Translations under genes and position numbers: made by a program
In this document: piece by piece, positions 1-6,848 of the stretch
Numbering within the stretch: position 1 is the stretch's first letter
How the letters are laid out: each line of letters begins with the position of its first letter
Notes under the pieces: generated by a model
Databases searched by the model: none
Seen by the model: only the letters and a program-made list of their open reading frames with translations
What the model was told of the DNA's origin: nothing
NCBI RefSeq assembly: GCF_017302275.1
Contig: NZ_JAFLDR010000025.1
Location: forward strand, 1-60,995
DNA length: 60,995 bases
Direction: 5' to 3'
From: Sulfuritalea sp.
Lineage (GTDB): Bacteria; Pseudomonadota; Gammaproteobacteria; Burkholderiales; Rhodocyclaceae

Positions 1-1772
1 GAACCGGCGTCGTCACGCCGCGTCAATCGACCAAGTGCAGCCACTTCACGCAGATGCTGGCGCGCGGGTTTCGCCGGCGAGCCCATCATCTTGTTGAGCC
101 GCGTCTTCGTGCGCTCCGCGCTCAAGCGCTGGTGGTAGATGACGTCCTTCCCCGGCCACATCGTAGCGACGCCTTCACGAGGGTCGAAGGCGCCCACGGC
201 GTCCTTGAGCGACAGCCCCTCCATGAGGAATATCGCATCCGAGTGGTACTTGCCGGGTTCGTCGCCGAACCCTTTAGGCCGCTCAGCGATCATCGCCTTG
301 TAGGTCGCCTTCGGCAGCGCCAACACCTTGATCAGTTCGCTGTCGAGCTTGAACTTGGCGGGAAGGACCTTCTCGATGGCGCCCTTGGCATACAGCGTCG
401 GCCGTCCTTCCACGTCGTGCAGCGTCGCCATCGTCTGCCGCGCCGAATCGAAGGGGAGTTCGTCCTGGCGCGGAAAGACATGGCGCAGGGTGGTCTCGTC
501 CAGTCCGCCCTTGCGCGCCGCGACCAGCAGCGCGACTTCGGTGGGGTCGCCGGCGTGTAGCCAGCGCCGGCTTTCGAGGCTTAGCGCGGCGTCGTTGCAT
601 AGCGCAGCCGCGATCAGCACCTCGCGCAGCGCCGGTCCGGGTTCGCCGCCGCCGAGTGAACCTTCGGGATCGTAGCCATGGCCCGTAACGGTGACGCTGG
701 TGCCGGCCGCCCACAGTTCGGTGACTGTCATCGCGTTCTCGGTCAGCGTGCCGGTCTTGTCCGAGCAGATCACCGTGGTACTGCCCAGCGCTTCCACCGC
801 CGGCAGGTGGCGGATGATGGCGCGGCGTTTGGCCATGCGGCTGACGCCGATGGCGAGCGTGATGCTCATCGCCGCGGGCAGGCCTTCCGGGATCGCGCCG
901 ACGGCGAGCGCCACCGCCGCCATCAGCATTGCCGTCATCGGTTCGCCGCGCATCACGCCGATGACGAAGGTCAGCGCTGCCAGGCCGAGGATCACCCACA
1001 GCAGCAGGCCGGCGAACTCGCCCATCTTCTTCGTCAGCGGCGTGGCGATTTCGGGTGCGCTGGCGATCAGGCCCGAGATGCGCCCGGTCTCGGTGGCGTC
1101 ACCCGTGGCGACGACGAGGCCATGGCCCTGGCCGGCGACCACGGTGGTGCCGGCGTAGGCCATGTTGCGCCGGTCCGCGAGCTGGGTGTCCGGCGGCAAT
1201 CCGTCGTGGTGCTTGTCGATCGGCGCGGCTTCGCCGGTCAGCGCGGCCTCGACGGTGCGCAACTGGCGCCCGGAAATGATGCGCAGGTCGGCCGGTACCT
1301 TGTCCCCGGCGCTGAGCCAGACCACGTCGCCGGGCACGAGGTGTACGGCATCCATGCGCCGCCGGCGGCCGTCGCGCAGCACCGTGACCTCGGTCGCCAC
1401 GGCGCGGGCCAGCGCCGCCAGTGCCGCCTCGGCCTTGCCTTCCTGCAGGTAGCCGATCACTGCATTGATGGCCACGACGCCAAAGATCACCGAACTGTCC
1501 ACCCATTCGCCCAGCGCGGCGGTGACCGCGCCGGCGCCGATCAGTACCAGCACCAGCGGCTCGGTGAGCTGGCCGAGAAAACGCGAGAGAGCGCTGCGTC
1601 CGGCTTGCTGGCTGGGTCGATTGGGGCCATGGCGCGCCAGGCGTGCCGCCGCCTCGTCTTCGGTCAGGCCGTGGTCCGGGCGCACGCCGTGATCGGCCAA
1701 TGCGTCGGCGGCGGGCAGCGCGTGCCACGGCGGTGGGTCGGGTTTGGACGACGATTCGGGGGGGAGGTTCAT
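1..1772 (-). CDS. P-type cation-transporting ATPase, N-terminal part, runs off left edge as a chimera
   Basis: The protein starts at 1772 (MNLPPESSS) and stays open to base 1. Residues up to about 470 are a clear P-type ATPase of the Ca2+/PMR1-like type: a cation ATPase N-terminal domain, early membrane segments, the TGEA actuator motif, the membrane motif AIPEGLPA, and DKTGTLTEN with the phosphorylated Asp near residue 338. The nucleotide-binding part reaches the KGA motif (YAKGAIEKVLPA), near base 360. After that the sequence stops looking like an ATPase and becomes DUF1697-like. The GDGVNDAP hinge and the C-terminal membrane segments are missing from the window. The gene starts 30 bases after the sensor kinase stop, so it may end that operon. 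As read here it cannot make a working pump. Confidence 0.8.
   Translation of the reverse strand, partial: MNLPPESSSKPDPPPWHALPAADALADHGVRPDHGLTEDEAAARLARHGPNRPSQQAGRSALSRFLGQLTEPLVLVLIGAGAVTAALGEWVDSSVIFGVVAINAVIGYLQEGKAEAALAALARAVATEVTVLRDGRRRRMDAVHLVPGDVVWLSAGDKVPADLRIISGRQLRTVEAALTGEAAPIDKHHDGLPPDTQLADRRNMAYAGTTVVAGQGHGLVVATGDATETGRISGLIASAPEIATPLTKKMGEFAGLLLWVILGLAALTFVIGVMRGEPMTAMLMAAVALAVGAIPEGLPAAMSITLAIGVSRMAKRRAIIRHLPAVEALGSTTVICSDKTGTLTENAMTVTELWAAGTSVTVTGHGYDPEGSLGGGEPGPALREVLIAAALCNDAALSLESRRWLHAGDPTEVALLVAARKGGLDETTLRHVFPRQDELPFDSARQTMATLHDVEGRPTLYAKGAIEKVLPAKFKLDSELIKVLALPKATYKAMIAERPKGFGDEPGKYHSDAIFLMEGLSLKDAVGAFDPREGVATMWPGKDVIYHQRLSAERTKTRLNKMMGSPAKPARQHLREVAALGRLTRRDDAG
84..357 (-). 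pseudogene. DUF1697-like C-terminal segment fused in frame to the ATPase
   Basis: From about base 357 down to about 84 the reading frame matches the C-terminal half of DUF1697 proteins by eye. It has a FxLDSELIKVL strand, an AERPKGFGDEPGKYHSD stretch, FLMEG, then GKDVIYHQRLSAERTKTRLN and MMGSPA. After MMGSPA the usual ending is replaced by KPARQHLREVAALG, which suggests a second junction near base 84. A DUF1697 segment inside a P-type ATPase is not a known fusion to me. It may be a recombination scar or an assembly join near a contig end. The family call is from memory of the motif pattern. Confidence 0.55.
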
Positions 1773-1802
1773 GCGCCAATTATCCAGCGCCCCGCAGCGG
1801 GA

Positions 1803-2909
1803 CTAATTGATCGCCGGCAAATGTATGCGTGCGACAAGTCCGCGGCCGTCCGGCCCTTGCTCGAGCAACAGGCTGCCGCGGTGGACTTCGGCGATGCGGC
1901 GAACGATCGACAGTCCGAGGCCGCTGCCCGGAATGTTCTGTTCGCCCGCGTCACCGCCGCGGACGGCAGCCGAAAAGTCGGCGCTGGCGCCACGGCGAAA
2001 GCGCTGCTGCACGGCCTCGATTTCCGCCTCCGGAAGGCCCCTGCCGTCGTCGCTGACGCTCAGCACGGCGCGCTTGCCCTGCCGTTCGATGTGCACCTCG
2101 ACGCGGGAAGGCGCGGCGTGGCGCAGCGCGTTGTGCACCAGGTTGCGCAGCATGGCCTGCAGCAGCGCGACGTCGCCGCGCACCCGCGCATCGCCGTCGG
2201 CCAGCACCAGTTCGCAGTTGCGCGCGATGGCCTCGCCGGCGGCGTCCGCCAGTACGTCGGCGGCGATCGGGCGCAGGGCCAGTGGCTGCAATGCCTCACC
2301 GCTGTCGGCATCGAGTCGCGCCAGGGTCAGCAACTGGGTGAGCAGATGCGTGGCCCGGTCGCAGCCGACCAGGATCTGGTCCAGCGCGTGGCGGCGCTGG
2401 GTTTCGTCGGTGGCGGCCAGCGCGACCTGGGCCTGGGCCTTGAGCGCGGCCAGCGGCGTGCGCAGCTCGTGCGAGGCGTCGGCGGTGAAGCGGCGCTCGT
2501 TCTCCAGGGCCCGCTTGATCCCGACGAAGAGCTCGTTCAGTCGCTGCACCAGCGGCAGGATCTCGCGCGGCGTGCCGCTGTCCGTGATCGGCGTCAGCCG
2601 GTGCGGCGCGCGTGCCGCGACGTCGTCGGCCAGGCGGCGCAGGGGCCGCAGCGAAACGCCGACCGCGACCAGCAGCACCAGGGCCAGCCCAGGCAGGGCG
2701 AAAAGCATGGGCTTCAGCAGGTGCTCGGCGATTTCGGCGGCGAGTTCGGCGCGCTCCTCCCGCATATGGCTGGCCGTGGCGGGGGGATGGTTGAGCAGTT
2801 CCTCGATCTCGTGCAGCGCCGAGCGCCAGGTGAAGGCGGCGGTAACCAGCCACACCACTGCCACCGCGGCGGTGGTCAGCAGCACCAGGCGCAGGCGCAG
2901 GGACATCAT
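1803..2909 (-). CDS. Sensor histidine kinase, QseC/PmrB-like
   Basis: Inner-membrane sensor kinase of 368 residues. It has a first membrane segment at residues 5-28, a short periplasmic loop, a second segment near residues 68-88, then HAMP. The dimerisation box ASHELRTPLA places the phosphorylated His at residue 147. The ATPase domain has the N box (LRNLVHNALRHA), the G1 box (VSDDGRGLP) and the G2 box (GSGLGLSIV). Between the F box and G2 there is an extra ~15-residue stretch (RRGASADFSAA...) encoded by a copy of the 24-bp interspersed repeat. The start overlaps the stop of the response regulator gene, so the two are translationally coupled. It probably senses an envelope signal and phosphorylates that regulator. 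The signal is unknown. Confidence 0.9.
   Translation of the reverse strand: MMSLRLRLVLLTTAAVAVVWLVTAAFTWRSALHEIEELLNHPPATASHMREERAELAAEIAEHLLKPMLFALPGLALVLLVAVGVSLRPLRRLADDVAARAPHRLTPITDSGTPREILPLVQRLNELFVGIKRALENERRFTADASHELRTPLAALKAQAQVALAATDETQRRHALDQILVGCDRATHLLTQLLTLARLDADSGEALQPLALRPIAADVLADAAGEAIARNCELVLADGDARVRGDVALLQAMLRNLVHNALRHAAPSRVEVHIERQGKRAVLSVSDDGRGLPEAEIEAVQQRFRRGASADFSAAVRGGDAGEQNIPGSGLGLSIVRRIAEVHRGSLLLEQGPDGRGLVARIHLPAIN
1973..1997. repeat. 24-bp interspersed repeat, copy a (inside sensor kinase)
   Basis: Matches the consensus AGTCGGCGCTGGCGACACGG with one change (GCGCC for GCGAC). It lies antisense to the kinase gene and encodes RRGASADF there, in the loop before the G2 box. 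Confidence 0.7.
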
Positions 2910-3574
2910 GCGGCGGCGTCCCTGGGGATCACGTAGCCGATGCCGCGCAGGGTGCGGATCGCTTCCGCACCGAGCTTGCGGCGCAGGTGGTGGATGTAGA
3001 CCTCGATCGTGTTGCTGCCGATTTCCTCGCCCCAGGCATAGAGATGTTGTTCGAGTTGGGCGCGCGACAGGGCGCGTCCCGTCTGCTGCATCAGGGCGTG
3101 GAGCAGCGCGTATTCCTTGGCCGAGAGTTCAACCGCCTTGCCGGCGCAACTCACCGCGTGCGTCGCCGGGTCTAGCGTGATGCCGGAAGCCGTCAGCACC
3201 GGCGCCGGCTGGCCGCCGGCGCGGCGCAACAGGGCGCGCAGCCGGGCGTTCAGTTCGCCGAGGTCGAAGGGCTTCACCAGGTAGTCGTCGGCGCCGGCGT
3301 CGAGTCCCTTGATGCGGTCATCGACGGTGTCGCGCGCGGTAAGGATCAGCACCGGCAGCGCACGCTTCTTGGCGCGCAGCCAGCGCAACACGTCGAGCCC
3401 GTCCTTGCGTGGCAGGCCCAGGTCGAGCACCACGGCGGCATAGTCCCCGGTCGCCAGCGCCGTTTCCGCACTGACGCCGTCGCGCGTCCAGTCGACGGCG
3501 TGGCCGGCCTGCTTCAGGCCGGCCTGCAGCGCGTCGCCCAGCAGGGCATCGTCTTCAACCAGCAGGATTCTCAT
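2906..3574 (-). CDS. OmpR-family response regulator, QseB/PmrA-like
   Basis: Response regulator of 222 residues. The receiver domain (1-115) has the acidic pair EDD at 7-9, the phosphorylated Asp at 51 (VVLDLGLPRKDG), the Thr of LILTARD and the Lys of LVKPFD. A winged-helix DNA-binding domain follows (residues ~125-218; SKEYALLHALM, IEVYIHHLRRKL). Its start overlaps the end of the cytochrome b561 gene by about 20 bases and its stop overlaps the kinase start, so it is part of the SHP-cytochrome operon. A PmrA-box-like site upstream of the first gene of this operon (5011-5027) is its most likely target. Confidence 0.92.
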   Translation of the reverse strand: MRILLVEDDALLGDALQAGLKQAGHAVDWTRDGVSAETALATGDYAAVVLDLGLPRKDGLDVLRWLRAKKRALPVLILTARDTVDDRIKGLDAGADDYLVKPFDLGELNARLRALLRRAGGQPAPVLTASGITLDPATHAVSCAGKAVELSAKEYALLHALMQQTGRALSRAQLEQHLYAWGEEIGSNTIEVYIHHLRRKLGAEAIRTLRGIGYVIPRDAAA

Positions 3575-4103
3575 GGCGGATGTGCTTGCGTCCCGTGATC
3601 ATCGCCTTGACCAGATTCTCTCCATGCAGCCAGCTGCTGACGACCACGCCGGCCAGGTGGATGCCGACCATCGCCATCATGCCATTGGCAGCAGCTTCGT
3701 GGACTTCCTCCATGAAATCCCCGCCGAACTCGTTGTAGGTGGCGTAGCCGCTGGCGGCGGCGGTGATGCCGAATCCGAGCAGGAGGAAGACCGCCACCGC
3801 GCCGGCCGGATTGTGGCCGACGTAGTGCTGCGGCTTTCCGCCCAGCAGGGACTTCAGGTAGTCGATGACTGTGGTCGGCGTCGGCAGGAAGTCGGCGAAG
3901 CGCGCATGGCCGCCGCCGACGAAGCCCCACAGGATGCGGAAGGCGATCAGCCCGGCCATGGCGTAGCCGGCCAGGACGTGGATGTCGCGCAGCTTCTCCG
4001 ATTCCGCGGTGGCGAAGGCGATGACGAAACTGGTCGCCAGCGACCAGTGGAAGATGCGCGTCGGCAGGTCCCAGACGCGAACCGGTGTGCTGTCTGCATT
4101 CAT
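3555..4103 (-). CDS. Cytochrome b561 domain membrane protein (SHP operon)
   Basis: Di-heme b-type membrane cytochrome of 182 residues. Four membrane segments are visible: SLATSFVIAFATA, VLAGYAMAGLIAFRILWGFVG, AVAVFLLLGFGITAAASG and NGMMAMVGIHLAGVVVSS. The expected heme-ligand histidines include FHWS, the early DIHVLAGY His and GIHLAG. I start it at ATG 4103, which has GAGGG just upstream and leaves 8 bases after the previous stop; a GTG at 4115 is possible but lacks a better site. In known SHP operons such a protein passes quinol electrons to the diheme cytochrome. The neighbours here match that arrangement exactly. Confidence 0.85.
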   Translation of the reverse strand: MNADSTPVRVWDLPTRIFHWSLATSFVIAFATAESEKLRDIHVLAGYAMAGLIAFRILWGFVGGGHARFADFLPTPTTVIDYLKSLLGGKPQHYVGHNPAGAVAVFLLLGFGITAAASGYATYNEFGGDFMEEVHEAAANGMMAMVGIHLAGVVVSSWLHGENLVKAMITGRKHIRHENPAG

Positions 4104-4111
4104 GGCTGCCC

Positions 4112-4570
4112 TCACTTGGGGATGTTGATCGAACGTTCGCTGTAGTCGCCGGCCGCCGCTTGGCGGTGGCAGGCCGTGCAGTTAACCGGGCTCTTGATCG
4201 AGGCGCGCTTCCAGGTCGCGGCGGCGATCTCGCGATGCTTCCTTTCGAAGCGCGCGGTCTCGGTGATGCGCAGCAACGGCTTGCCGGAAGCGTCGCGCGT
4301 GGTGCCGGTCTTGCGGCCGCCGGCGTGGGTGACCAGAAAGTCGGTGATGGCGGCACGGCGTTTTTCGTCGAGGCTGGCATCCGATCCGAAGTGGTGCGCG
4401 AGGTCGCCCATCATCGCGCGCCAGGAATCGGCGTGCAGCATCTGCGGCGGAAAGGCCATGTGGCAGGAAGCGCATTCTTCCTCGAAGGCCCCGTGCTTCG
4501 GCAGGCGGTAGTTGTCGGCATGGGCGCTCACGGCGAACAGCAGCAGGGCGGTGGCTATCAGTCGTTTCAT
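4112..4570 (-). CDS. Periplasmic diheme cytochrome c (DHC family)
   Basis: Exported cytochrome of 152 residues with a signal peptide (MKRLIATALLLFAVSAHA) and two heme c motifs: CASCH near residue 34 and CTACH near residue 130. Length and spacing fit the DHC family, the electron donor to the sphaeroides heme protein SHP. It lies between the SHP gene (13 bases upstream) and the cytochrome b561 gene. The three together form the conserved SHP-DHC-b561 unit known from Rhodobacter and Shewanella. I infer electron flow from quinol through b561 and DHC to SHP. Confidence 0.85.
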   Translation of the reverse strand: MKRLIATALLLFAVSAHADNYRLPKHGAFEEECASCHMAFPPQMLHADSWRAMMGDLAHHFGSDASLDEKRRAAITDFLVTHAGGRKTGTTRDASGKPLLRITETARFERKHREIAAATWKRASIKSPVNCTACHRQAAAGDYSERSINIPK

Positions 4571-4583
4571 AAGAATCTCCGGC

Positions 4584-4964
4584 CTATTTGAGGGTCAGCA
4601 GCCAGGCCATGACGTCGGCCTTTTCCTGCGCGCTGCAAAGGCGATTCACTGTGTCGTTGCAGTTGCGGCGGAACCACTTGTCCACCTTGGCGGCGTCGGT
4701 GAAGCGCTCCGCATTCGCCACCGGCGCCAGCGCCGCGATCGGCTTGTCGGTCCTGGCGTGGCGTCCGGCCTGGGTCGGCTTGTCGGTGTGGCAGGAGGCG
4801 CAACTCCACTCGCCGCCCTGCTTGCTGTTGAAGAAGCGCGCGCCGCGCTCGGCGGAGGCGGCGCTGCCGGCCTCTTTTTCGAAGCGGGTCAGGAAATCGC
4901 GCGGGGTTTCGGCCCGGGCACCGGCGGCGGCGAGCAGGGCGGCGATGATGAACAGCTTGCGCAT
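4584..4964 (-). CDS. shp: Sphaeroides heme protein-like cytochrome (SHP, DUF1924)
   Basis: Small exported class I-like cytochrome c of 126 residues. The signal peptide is MRKLFIIAALLAAAGARA and there is one heme motif, CASCH, near residue 60. In SHP the sixth heme ligand is an Asn that leaves when O2 or NO binds. The segment WFRRNCNDTV here carries an Asn in the matching place, with the Cys pair (NC...LC) that forms a disulfide in SHP. I start it at ATG 4964, which has GGAGG six bases upstream, not at the earlier ATG 4976. It is the first gene of the operon, downstream of a PmrA-box-like operator. The physiological substrate of SHP is not settled; nitric oxide or oxygen chemistry is the usual proposal. 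Confidence 0.8.
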   Translation of the reverse strand: MRKLFIIAALLAAAGARAETPRDFLTRFEKEAGSAASAERGARFFNSKQGGEWSCASCHTDKPTQAGRHARTDKPIAALAPVANAERFTDAAKVDKWFRRNCNDTVNRLCSAQEKADVMAWLLTLK

Positions 4965-5006
4965 GTGAACCTCCATGGATGATCAGTGCCGCGCATCATG
5001 GAGGGC

Positions 5007-5031
5007 ACCGCTTAAAGCGCGCTTAAGCGGT
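5007..5031 (-). promoter_or_regulatory. PmrA/QseB-box-like operator upstream of the SHP operon
   Basis: On the minus strand the site reads CTTAAG-CGCGC-TTTAAG (5011-5027), an exact fit to the PmrA box YTTAAK-N5-YTTAAK. It sits inside a 9-bp dyad (ACCGCTTAA ... TTAAGCGGT). It is about 45 bases upstream of the shp start codon, and the operon encodes a regulator of the PmrA/QseB class. The dyad could also act as a hairpin after the Kef gene, but no T-run follows. Confidence 0.65.
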
Positions 5032-5043
5032 CGGGGAGGTCGC

Positions 5044-6762
5044 TTACTTCTTCGCCGGCTGGTAGAACTCGCGCAGCGAGGCATAGCGCGCGGCGCGGAC
5101 TTCGCGCACGTGCTGGATCGCGTGCTCCATCGGGATGCCGGCCTGGACCAGGGTTTCGGCGGCGATCAGCAGGCTGCTCTCCAGCACTTCGGGAATCACC
5201 TCGGTGGCGCCGGCGGCCTTGAGCCGGGCCACATCCTTGTCGTCGGTGGTGCGCACCACGATCGGAATGTCGGGCCGGGTCGCGCGCACGATGCGCACCA
5301 CGCGTTCCGCCGAGTGCGCGTCGGGATAGGTGACCACAACGGCGCGCGCGCGGGCGATGCCGGCCGCCTGCAATACCTCGCGGCGGTCGGCATTGCCGAA
5401 GACGACATTGATGCCCTCGGCCCGTGCGTCGGCGATGCGCTGCGGGTCGACGTCCAGCGCGATGAAGGGAATGCTTTCGATGGCGAGGAATTCGGCGATG
5501 CGCCCGCCGGTGCGCCCGTAGCCACATACCACCACGTGCTCGCCGAGGTCGATGCTGTGCACCGCGATGTCGTGGATCACGGTGGCCTTGTGCGCCCAGT
5601 CGCCGCGCCCCATGTCGCCGGAAAGGCGCGCGGCGCGGGCGATCAGGAAGGGCGCGATGAACATCGACAGCAGCATCGCCGAGAGCGTGATCTGGAAGGC
5701 GCTGTCGTTGATCAGCTTGAGCTGGCGCGCCAGTTCGATCAGCACAAGGCCGAACTCGCCGGCCTGCGCCAGTTGGGCCGCCGTGCGCAGGCTGGCCACC
5801 AGCGGTGTACGCGCGATGCGCGTCACGATCAGCATGACGAGGGCCTTGCCGGCGATCAGCAGCACCACGGCCAGCAGCAGCTTGTGGGCATTGGCCAACA
5901 CATAATGGATGTCGAGCAGCATGCCCACCGTGACGAAGAACAGGCCGAGCAGGATGTCACGAAACGGCCGGATGTCGCCTTCCACCTGGTGGCGATACAC
6001 GGTTTCCGAAATCAGCATGCCCCCGACGAAGGCGCCCAGCGCGAGCGAAAGCCCGCTTTGTGCCGTGAGGAAGGAAAGCCCGACCACGATCCACAGCGTG
6101 GTCAGCACCAGCAGCTCGTTGGAGCGAACCCGGGCCGCGGCATCGAGCAGGCGCCCCATCAGCTTCTGCCCGAGCCAGATCAACAGCGCCAGGACGAGGA
6201 CCATCTGGGCCGCCGCCAAGGCCAGCGAACGCCACAGGTCTTCGCCGGAGGCCGCCAGCGCAGGCAGCAGGATCAGGCAGGGCGCCACCGCGAGGTCCTG
6301 GAACAGCAGCACGCCCATGGTCTGGCGCCCGGACCTCGAATGCAGTTCGAAGCGGTCGGAGAGCATCTTGGCCACGATCGCGGTCGATGACATGGCCACC
6401 GCCAGGCCGACGGCGATGCCCCCGCGCCAGCCCTGTCCGTAGGCCAGCGCCGTCACCAGTCCGGTACCGAGCGCGGTCAGCGCCATTTGCGCGGAACCGA
6501 AACCGAACACCAGGTTGCGCATCGCCTGCAGGCGCTTCAGGCTGAATTCGAGTCCGATGGTGAACATCAGGAACACCACGCCGAACTCGGCGAAGCCCTG
6601 TACTTCCTCGCTTTCCGCCAGCAAGGCCAGTCCGTGCGGCCCCAGGGCGATGCCGATGGCGAGGTAGGCCAGCATCGAGGGCAGCTTGAGGCGGCGCGCG
6701 ATCAAGACCGCGCCGACGGCGGCGGTGAGCAGCAGCAGGATCGACAGCAGGTTGGAATGCAT
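5044..6762 (-). CDS. CPA2-family cation/proton antiporter with RCK domain (KefB/KefC-like)
   Basis: Membrane antiporter of 572 residues. The N-terminal ~380 residues hold about 12 hydrophobic segments of the Na/H exchanger fold with typical Kef motifs (FLMFTIGLEFSLKRL, VGLAVAMSSTAIVAKML, LLFQDLAV). A cytoplasmic TrkA-N/RCK domain follows from residue ~415 (VVVCGYGRTGGRIAEFL, a Rossmann GxGxxG, then NADRREVL). In Kef proteins this domain gates K+ efflux in response to glutathione adducts or nucleotides. No KefF/KefG partner is adjacent. It is on the same strand as the SHP operon but is separated from it by 79 bases holding the operator. Confidence 0.88.
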   Translation of the reverse strand: MHSNLLSILLLLTAAVGAVLIARRLKLPSMLAYLAIGIALGPHGLALLAESEEVQGFAEFGVVFLMFTIGLEFSLKRLQAMRNLVFGFGSAQMALTALGTGLVTALAYGQGWRGGIAVGLAVAMSSTAIVAKMLSDRFELHSRSGRQTMGVLLFQDLAVAPCLILLPALAASGEDLWRSLALAAAQMVLVLALLIWLGQKLMGRLLDAAARVRSNELLVLTTLWIVVGLSFLTAQSGLSLALGAFVGGMLISETVYRHQVEGDIRPFRDILLGLFFVTVGMLLDIHYVLANAHKLLLAVVLLIAGKALVMLIVTRIARTPLVASLRTAAQLAQAGEFGLVLIELARQLKLINDSAFQITLSAMLLSMFIAPFLIARAARLSGDMGRGDWAHKATVIHDIAVHSIDLGEHVVVCGYGRTGGRIAEFLAIESIPFIALDVDPQRIADARAEGINVVFGNADRREVLQAAGIARARAVVVTYPDAHSAERVVRIVRATRPDIPIVVRTTDDKDVARLKAAGATEVIPEVLESSLLIAAETLVQAGIPMEHAIQHVREVRAARYASLREFYQPAKK

Positions 6763-6796
6763 GAGGTAATCATAGCCTGCGGCCGCATTCGCAATC

Positions 6797-6826
6797 TTGA
6801 CCTGGGTAAAATGGGCCTTCGATATC
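6797..6826 (+). promoter_or_regulatory. Putative sigma-70 promoter for the DUF1538/PII operon
   Basis: TTGACC (6797-6802) is followed after 18 bases by GATATC (6821-6826). The start codon of the DUF1538 gene is 22 bases further on. The site lies in the short divergent region shared with the Kef gene. The -10 match is weak. Confidence 0.35.
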
Positions 6827-6848
6827 CGGCCACCCTTTCCTCGCCCCG

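Noticed and set aside
678-2936. 752-codon open frame on the plus strand opposite the ATPase and sensor kinase
   Set aside because: It is the shadow of two well-supported genes on the minus strand. GC-rich DNA leaves antisense frames open, and the product has no domain and an odd Arg/Gln/His composition.
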